This document shows positions 58,972 to 64,000 of a stretch of DNA of 64,000 nt, in pieces. The number at the start of each line of letters is the position of its first letter. Position 1 is the first letter of the stretch. Position numbers and translations under genes: made by a program. The stretch comes from Amycolatopsis deserti (GTDB lineage Bacteria; Actinomycetota; Actinomycetes; Mycobacteriales; Pseudonocardiaceae), in the NCBI RefSeq assembly GCF_014653945.1, contig NZ_BNAU01000003.1, positions 558,001 through 622,000 of the forward strand, in the 5' to 3' direction. The notes beneath the pieces are model-generated. The model was not told the DNA's origin and did not search any database. It saw only the letters and a list, made by a program, of their open reading frames with translations.

Positions 58972-59065
58972 TGCACTACCTCACCAGCGTGCGATTTCCA
59001 GGACCGGAAAAGTGTAGAAGCGCCTCGGTCAAAGCCGCCCTTCGGGGATGGTTACCCTGGTCCGG

Positions 59066-60439
59066 GTGAACACGACACCGCATACCGAGCGGCGGACACT
59101 CACCGGGTGGGGTCGCACCGCCCCGACCGTCGCAGACGTGCTGACCACGCCGGACGTGGAGACGATCGCCCGCGCGGTGGCGCAGGCCGGCGAGCGCGGC
59201 GTGATCGCCCGCGGGCTCGGCCGCTCCTACGGGGACCCGGCGCAGAACGCCGGTGGACTCGTCATCGACATGACCGCCCTGAACACGATCCACTCGATCG
59301 ACCCGGACACCGGTGAGGTCGACCTGGACGCCGGGGTGAGCCTCGACCAGCTGATGAAGGCCGCGCTGCCGTACGGCCTGTGGGTCCCGGTGCTGCCCGG
59401 AACGCGCCAGGTGACCATCGGTGGCGCGATCGCCAACGACATCCACGGCAAGAACCACCACAGCGCGGGCAGCTTCGGCAACCACGTGCTGTCGATGGAC
59501 CTGGTCACCGCGGACGGCCAGATCCGCACCCTCACCCCGGAGGGCCCGGAGTCCGAGCTGTTCTGGGCGACGGTCGCCGGCATCGGCCTGACCGGCATCA
59601 TCGTGCGCGCGAAGATCCGCATGAAGAAGACCGAAAGCGCCTACTTCATCGTGGACGCCGACCGCACGTCGAGCCTGGACGAGACCCTGGAGCTGTTCAG
59701 CAACGGGTCCGACCTGAACTACGACTACTCGATGTCGGTGCCGGACCTCATCAACTCCGACAGCCGTCTCGGTCGTGCCACGTTCTCCCGCGGCTCGCTG
59801 GCGAAGCTGGACCAGCTGCCGCCGAAGCTGCGGGCCGATCCGCTGAAGTTCGACGCGCCGCAGCTGATGACGCTGCCCGACGTCTTCCCCAACGGCCTGG
59901 GCAACAAGCTCACGTTCGGGATGCTGAACAACATCTGGCAGCGCACGGTGCCGAAGAAGGGCGCGCGCGGCAAGATCCAGAACCTGACGCAGTTCTACCA
60001 CCCGCTGGACATGCTCAGCGAGTGGAACCGCGCCTACGGTTCCAAGGGTTTCCTGCAGTACCAGTTCTCCGTGCCGTTCGGCCGGGAGGACGCGCTCAAG
60101 GACCTGTGCCGCAAGATCGCGACGTCGGGTCACTACTCGTTCCTGAACGTGTTCAAGCGGATGGGCGAGGGCAACCGCGCGCCGCTGTCCTGGCCGTCGC
60201 CGGGCTGGATGCTGTCGGTGGACTTCCCGATCAAGGACGGCCTGGGCCGCTTCTGCACCGAACTCGACGAAGACGTCCTGGCGGCCGGTGGCCGGCTGTA
60301 CACCGCGAAGGACTCGCGCACCACGCCGGAGACCTTCGCGAAGATGTACCCCCGGCTGGAGGAGTGGCGCAAGATCCGCCAGTCGGTCGACCCCGAGGGC
60401 GTGTTCGCGTCCGACATGAGCCGGAGGCTTGAACTGTGA
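59066..60439 (+). CDS. dprE1: Decaprenylphosphoryl-beta-D-ribose oxidase DprE1
   Basis: 457-residue FAD-dependent oxidase of the vanillyl-alcohol oxidase fold. The FAD-binding segment is [19 protein letters not shown] and the covalent-type FAD loop is [18 protein letters not shown]. Substrate-domain motifs [19 protein letters not shown] and [16 protein letters not shown] are conserved. It oxidises DPR to the keto intermediate for arabinan donor synthesis. The benzothiazinone-target segment reads [13 protein letters not shown], with Ser384 where mycobacteria have Cys387. The GTG at 59066 is chosen because a TACCCT -10 box (59053-59058) lies 7 nt upstream. An ATG at 59048 would add six residues and overlap the promoter. 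Confidence 0.95.
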   Translation: MNTTPHTERRTLTGWGRTAPTVADVLTTPDVETIARAVAQAGERGVIARGLGRSYGDPAQNAGGLVIDMTALNTIHSIDPDTGEVDLDAGVSLDQLMKAALPYGLWVPVLPGTRQVTIGGAIANDIHGKNHHSAGSFGNHVLSMDLVTADGQIRTLTPEGPESELFWATVAGIGLTGIIVRAKIRMKKTESAYFIVDADRTSSLDETLELFSNGSDLNYDYSMSVPDLINSDSRLGRATFSRGSLAKLDQLPPKLRADPLKFDAPQLMTLPDVFPNGLGNKLTFGMLNNIWQRTVPKKGARGKIQNLTQFYHPLDMLSEWNRAYGSKGFLQYQFSVPFGREDALKDLCRKIATSGHYSFLNVFKRMGEGNRAPLSWPSPGWMLSVDFPIKDGLGRFCTELDEDVLAAGGRLYTAKDSRTTPETFAKMYPRLEEWRKIRQSVDPEGVFASDMSRRLEL

Positions 60440-61194
60440 TCGACGCTGTTGGCAACCCCCAGTCCCTGCTGCTGCTCGGCGGCACGTCCGACATCGCGCT
60501 GGCGATCGCGCGGAAGTACCTGAGCGACGCGCCGGAGCTGCGTGTCGTGCTGGCCGCGCGGGCGTCCGAGCGCCGCAAGCTGGCCGCGGAGAAGCTGCGC
60601 GCGGCCGGCGCCACGGTGTCCGAAGTGGACTTCGACGCGACGGACACCGCCTCCCACCCCGCGGTGCTGGACCAGGCGTTCTCGGCCGGGGACATCGACG
60701 TGGCCGTGGTGGCGTTCGGCCTGCTCGGCGACAACGAGGAGGCGTGGCAGAACCACGCCACCGCGGTCGAGCTGGCGACGGTGAACTACACGGCGGCGGT
60801 GTCGGTCGGCGTGGCGCTGGCGGACAAACTCAAGAAGCAGGGCCACGGCTCGGTGATCGCGCTGTCCTCTGTGGCCGGTGAGCGCGTGCGGCGGTCGAAC
60901 TTCGTGTACGGCTCGACGAAGGCCGGGTTCGACGGGTTCTACCTGGGCCTTGGCGAGGCGCTGGCGCCGTTCGGCGTCAAGGTGACGGTCGTGCGGCCGG
61001 GCCAGGTCAAGACGAAGATGACCGAGGGCCTGGGCAAGGCGCCGCTGGAGCAGACGGCCGAACAGGTCGCCGAGATCGCCGTGGACGCCGCGCGCAAGGG
61101 CAAGGACCTGGTGTGGGCGCCGGCGCAGTTCCGCGCGGTGATGTCGATCCTGCGGCACGTGCCGCGGCCGATCTTCCGCAAGCTGCCCATCTGA
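60436..61194 (+). CDS. dprE2: Decaprenylphosphoryl-D-2-keto-erythro-pentose reductase DprE2
   Basis: 252-residue short-chain dehydrogenase completing the epimerisation to decaprenylphosphoryl-arabinose with NADH. The nucleotide-binding start is [18 protein letters not shown]. The catalytic Ser is in [16 protein letters not shown], and the Tyr/Lys pair is in [19 protein letters not shown]. The substrate end is [15 protein letters not shown]. The GTG at 60436 overlaps the dprE1 stop by 4 bp, so the two-enzyme complex is translationally coupled. A strong terminator follows at 61201-61248. Confidence 0.95.
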   Translation: MIDAVGNPQSLLLLGGTSDIALAIARKYLSDAPELRVVLAARASERRKLAAEKLRAAGATVSEVDFDATDTASHPAVLDQAFSAGDIDVAVVAFGLLGDNEEAWQNHATAVELATVNYTAAVSVGVALADKLKKQGHGSVIALSSVAGERVRRSNFVYGSTKAGFDGFYLGLGEALAPFGVKVTVVRPGQVKTKMTEGLGKAPLEQTAEQVAEIAVDAARKGKDLVWAPAQFRAVMSILRHVPRPIFRKLPI

Positions 61195-61200
61195 TCGTTC

Positions 61201-61248
61201 CACGAAAAAACGCCCCGGGCACCGCGATGGGCCCGGGGCGTTTTTCGT
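61201..61248. terminator. Bidirectional intrinsic terminator after dprE2
   Basis: Long near-perfect stem: CACGAAAAAACGCCCCGGGC at 61201-61220 with GCCCGGGGCGTTTTTCGTG at 61230-61248. It places a T run after the stem in both directions. It separates dprE2 from the convergent lipoprotein gene, whose stop is at 61251. Confidence 0.92.
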
Positions 61249-61250
61249 GT

Positions 61251-61784
61251 TCAGGCCACGCAACCCGCTGCCGTGGCCGCCACCGGGAGCCAGGCTTTCA
61301 GGAAGGCGACGAGGGCGTCCCGCCGCGCCGGGATCTCCTCGGGCACCGGTTCGGCGCGCTCCAGCCCGACGAAGCCCACGAACAGCCGCGGCTCGCCCTC
61401 GTACGTGCACTCGGCCGACGCCTGCGCCCCGTCGTTCGCGACCGCGGCCGCCTTCCCCACCCCCGCGACCGGGGTGGGATTTCCGCGGTTCGCCAGCTTC
61501 CAGCCCTCCTCGGCCAGCACGTCCCAGTCCCGTGGCGCCACGCCGTGGCCGAGGTAGAGCACGGTGCTGTTGTCCACCTCGACCCGGCAGGACCCGCTCC
61601 CGGCGCCCAGGTCGGTGCTCCGGTCGGCGATCTGCTCCCCGCCCGGCAGCAGCGGCGCGAGCACGGCGGGGTCCACCGGGACGCCGCACACGCGCTCGGG
61701 CACGGCGTACTCCCGGGACTGCTCGCACCCGGCCACGGTGACGGCCAGCGCGGCGGCCACCCCGGCCAGCGCGAATGCACGCAT
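61251..61784 (-). CDS. Secreted lipoprotein (DUF3558-like)
   Basis: 177-residue exported protein. The lipoprotein signal has lipobox VTVAGCEQS (Cys20). A compact outer domain with paired cysteines follows (VCGVPVDPAVLAPLLPGG, GSCRVEVDNSTVLYLG, ECTYEGEPRLFVGF). The overall look matches DUF3558-type lipoproteins of Pseudonocardiaceae and mycobacteria, whose function is unknown. The ATG at 61784 has a GGGAGA Shine-Dalgarno. The gene follows the large GT-C-like gene by 26 bp on the same strand, so it may share its operon and act at the cell surface. Confidence 0.82.
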   Translation of the reverse strand: MRAFALAGVAAALAVTVAGCEQSREYAVPERVCGVPVDPAVLAPLLPGGEQIADRSTDLGAGSGSCRVEVDNSTVLYLGHGVAPRDWDVLAEEGWKLANRGNPTPVAGVGKAAAVANDGAQASAECTYEGEPRLFVGFVGLERAEPVPEEIPARRDALVAFLKAWLPVAATAAGCVA

Positions 61785-61810
61785 CGTCCAGTCTCCCGAT
61801 GGAACCGAGG

Positions 61811-63943
61811 TTATTGGCTCAGCCAGTAACCGTAGGAGGTGTAGTCCGGGTACGGGTTCAGCAGCGGGCGCGGCTGCTGGATCTCGATGTGCGCCGAGGG
61901 GTCGGTGATCAGCTCCGCGGGGATCGTGAAGCTGTAGGTCGACCACACGCCGTCCCGCTCGTCGCGGGTCCACACGCCCGCGTCCACGCCGTTGACCAGC
62001 ACCCGCATGTCGAACACCGTGCCGTGCATCGCGGTGCGGGAGGTGATCGTCAGGGGGCGGCCGGGCACCAGGTTGTGCGCCGTGAACGCCTCGCCACCCA
62101 CGATGGGGCGGAAACTGTCGATCACGTCGCCCACGCGGCCCAGCGACGTCCACGGCTGCGCGCCCACCTGGGCCGCCACCGGCGCGTACCCGTGCTCAGC
62201 CTCGCTGCGCAGGTCGCCCACGTTCACGTAGTCCCGCAGCTCACCGGGCACCGCCTGCTCGTCGCCGCTGCCGGCCAGCGACCAGTCCGCCTCGTAGACG
62301 CTCAGCCACCGGAACGGCACGATCAAGCGCCCGCCGAGGTCCGGCTGCGCCTGCACCTCGAAGTTCATCTCCGCCGGCGTCCGCAGCACCCCGACGTCCT
62401 TCAGCGGCTCCATCGACGGGCCGGGCGCCGGGTCGTACACCGCGAAGTAGGCCGGCCGCTGCGCCGCGGGAAGGTGCTTCAGCGCCTCGTACAGCGAACC
62501 GGTGCCGTTGTTCGCCGGCGCCGCGAACCCGTTGGTGCCCAGGCCGATCAGATCCAGCACCCGGTGCTCGCCGAAGTAGGCGACCGCGCCCACGTCCTTC
62601 ACCGCGACGATCGCCTCCGGCGGCAGGTTTCCGCGCACCCACTGCGCCACCGACACGTCCGTGTCGCGGATCGCCGCCGTCGCCCGGCCGAAGCGGACCG
62701 ACCAGCTGGGCAGCGTCGCGAGCGACAGCACCAGCACCACCACCAGAGCGCCGTGCAGCGAAATGCGCCGGGCGCGCTCGCGGGCGGCGATCCGGCTCAG
62801 CCCGTACACGCCGATCACCACGAACAGGACGAACACCGGCATGAACGGCTGCACGTACCGCAGCTCGTGCACCAGCGCGGTGTTCAAAGTGGACACCGAT
62901 ACCAGGATCAGCAGCAAGCCGGCCGCCAGCGCGTACAGCATCGGCCGCCAGGTCGGCCGCGTGAGGAACACGTAGACCATCCCCGCCGCGAACACCAGCA
63001 GCGCGCCCGGGAACGCGTAGTCCTGCCCGTCGAACCCCAGGAAGATGTTCAGGAACCCGCGCGCGTTGGCCATCGTGCGGTCGGTGAACTCGCTGAACCA
63101 GAACAGCGGCCGGTCGTGCAGGAACGACTTCGACTGGATGCCGTTCGCCGACGCCGTTCCAGTCGCGATCTTGTAGAACAGCAGCTGGGCCGCGCCGACC
63201 GCGATCGGCAGCAGTGTCCACAGTGCCCGCGGCACCGCCCGGCGCGGACGCGTCATGTGCCGGTGCGCCCACACCGTCCACAGTGCCGCGAACGCGAGCG
63301 TCACCGCCAGGATCAGGCCCTCGGTGCGTACCAGCGCCAGCAGACCGCCCAGCACCGGCGTCCACCGGAACCGCGCCCACGGCTGCTCGGTCACGAACGC
63401 CAGCAGCGTCGCGACCACCAGCAGCATGACCAGGCCGACCTCCATGCCGCTGGCCGAGCCCCACGCCAGCGGGCCGCTCAGCGCGACCAGGACACCCGAC
63501 CACACCCCGACCGAACGCGACACCAACTTCGTGCCCAGCACCGTGACCAGCCCGGTCGCCAGCGCGAAGCACAGGATGCCGAAGCCGGTCGCGAAGGCCA
63601 GGAAGAACGTGCCCTGGAAACCCACCGCGTACGCGGCGCCGAGCACCAGCGCGTACAGCAGGCTGCTCGCCCCAGCGCTGATCTCGTCGCCGGCGTTGAA
63701 CTGGAAGAAGTGCCCCAGGCCCAGCTGACGCCCGTACTGCAGGTGGATGTAGACGTCGTCGAGCGGCGCGATCAGCTTGCCCTGGTTCCAGGCCAGGCCG
63801 CTCGCGACGAACACGACGCCGACCAGCGCGGCCAGCGTTGCGGTGAGCCAGAAGGCCCGGTCGCCGGGCAGTACGCGGCGCGGCCGGCGGGTGGTGCGGT
63901 CGACCTCGTCCGAACGGTCCAGAACTTGTGTCACTTCACGCAC
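61811..63943 (-). CDS. GT-C-type membrane glycosyltransferase-like protein
   Basis: 710-residue polytopic protein. A short cytosolic start is followed by about ten transmembrane helices (residues ~30-425) and an extracytoplasmic domain of about 280 residues. The first outer loop reads APLDDVYIHLQYGRQLGLG with the acidic DD pair that GT-C enzymes such as AftB use for catalysis. A later VRTEGLILAVTLAF segment also matches that group. Its neighbourhood (dprE1-dprE2, glfT2) suggests use of decaprenylphosphoryl-arabinose, but AftB itself is shorter and I cannot assign the linkage. Start is GTG at 63943; another GTG is three codons later. Confidence 0.8.
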   Translation of the reverse strand: MREVTQVLDRSDEVDRTTRRPRRVLPGDRAFWLTATLAALVGVVFVASGLAWNQGKLIAPLDDVYIHLQYGRQLGLGHFFQFNAGDEISAGASSLLYALVLGAAYAVGFQGTFFLAFATGFGILCFALATGLVTVLGTKLVSRSVGVWSGVLVALSGPLAWGSASGMEVGLVMLLVVATLLAFVTEQPWARFRWTPVLGGLLALVRTEGLILAVTLAFAALWTVWAHRHMTRPRRAVPRALWTLLPIAVGAAQLLFYKIATGTASANGIQSKSFLHDRPLFWFSEFTDRTMANARGFLNIFLGFDGQDYAFPGALLVFAAGMVYVFLTRPTWRPMLYALAAGLLLILVSVSTLNTALVHELRYVQPFMPVFVLFVVIGVYGLSRIAARERARRISLHGALVVVLVLSLATLPSWSVRFGRATAAIRDTDVSVAQWVRGNLPPEAIVAVKDVGAVAYFGEHRVLDLIGLGTNGFAAPANNGTGSLYEALKHLPAAQRPAYFAVYDPAPGPSMEPLKDVGVLRTPAEMNFEVQAQPDLGGRLIVPFRWLSVYEADWSLAGSGDEQAVPGELRDYVNVGDLRSEAEHGYAPVAAQVGAQPWTSLGRVGDVIDSFRPIVGGEAFTAHNLVPGRPLTITSRTAMHGTVFDMRVLVNGVDAGVWTRDERDGVWSTYSFTIPAELITDPSAHIEIQQPRPLLNPYPDYTSYGYWLSQ

Positions 63944-63947
63944 ACGC

Positions 63948-63983
63948 CCTGGCCCGGTTCCGTGGTTGCCTCATCGGGCCAGG
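63948..63983 (-). promoter_or_regulatory. 5'-leader hairpin upstream of the GT-C-like gene
   Basis: CCTGGCCCG (63948-63956) and its exact complement (63975-63983), with an 18-nt loop. On the minus strand a TAGCCT -10-like element (63987-63982) overlaps its outer arm, so the hairpin would lie at or just after the transcript start, immediately before the GTG at 63943. Confidence 0.45.
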
Positions 63984-64000
63984 CTATCCCGCGACTCTCG

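Overview
The window looks like chromosome from a high-GC actinomycete of the Pseudonocardiaceae, probably Amycolatopsis or a close relative. The reasons are the very high GC with G/C third positions, an SsgA-family sporulation/division gene, many GTG starts and apparently leaderless promoters, and a cell-wall arabinogalactan gene set in an order close to the Rv3777-Rv3783 region of Mycobacterium tuberculosis plus glfT2, dprE1 and dprE2. This is recognition by eye, not a database result. I see no insertion sequence, prophage or CRISPR array.

Layout. 1-4.6 kb: two tRNAs and a minus-strand run of a hydrolase, acetoacetyl-CoA synthetase and an MprF-like lysyltransferase domain protein. 4.7-11 kb: an aminotransferase, a TauE/SafE permease, then a stress block (eRF1-like protein, anti-sigma factor, SigF/SigB-type sigma factor, ATP-dependent DNA ligase, Ku) in which two genes carry excellent sigma-F-type promoters. 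11-18 kb: adenylate cyclase, FabH-like synthase, AlkZ-like glycosylase candidate, Lrp regulator, SsgB, and two long repetitive spacers. 18-25 kb: a two-component system, a molybdopterin oxidoreductase and an unusual ketopantoate-reductase/rhodanese fusion. 25-35 kb: an L,D-transpeptidase and an ini-type locus (IniR-like regulator and Hsp70-like protein divergent from iniB-iniA-iniC). 34.9-37.6 kb: a compact candidate peptide-modification locus: an HExxH-family enzyme, a translationally coupled 68-residue peptide, a previously hidden 52-residue membrane protein, and a GntR regulator with matching operator copies. 37.7-43 kb: a membrane protein whose start is locked in a perfect inverted repeat, a frameshifted pseudogene, tRNA-Ser, MarR, two secreted or membrane metallopeptidases and a repeat-filled spacer.

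43-64 kb: the cell-envelope region. A quinone oxidoreductase, a cysteine-desulfurase-like protein lacking its PLP lysine, and Bpa precede a five-gene minus-strand operon for CMP-nonulosonic (sialic-acid-like) sugar synthesis and transfer. That operon diverges from the Wzm-Wzt-GlfT1 galactan genes. After a LysR/MFS pair come glfT2, a GtrA protein, dprE1-dprE2 (decaprenylphosphoryl-arabinose synthesis), a lipoprotein and a GT-C type membrane protein. GlfT1/GlfT2 would build galactan, Wzm-Wzt would export it, DprE1/2 would supply the arabinose donor, and the sialic-acid-like operon would add a second envelope glycan.

The strongest candidates for something undescribed are the HExxH/68-residue peptide/GntR locus and the nonulosonate operon. 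Other points worth testing are the sigma-F control of DNA end joining, the start-codon-sequestering hairpin at 37641-37692, the fusion enzyme, the lysine-less desulfurase homologue, and Ser instead of Cys at the benzothiazinone-target position of DprE1.
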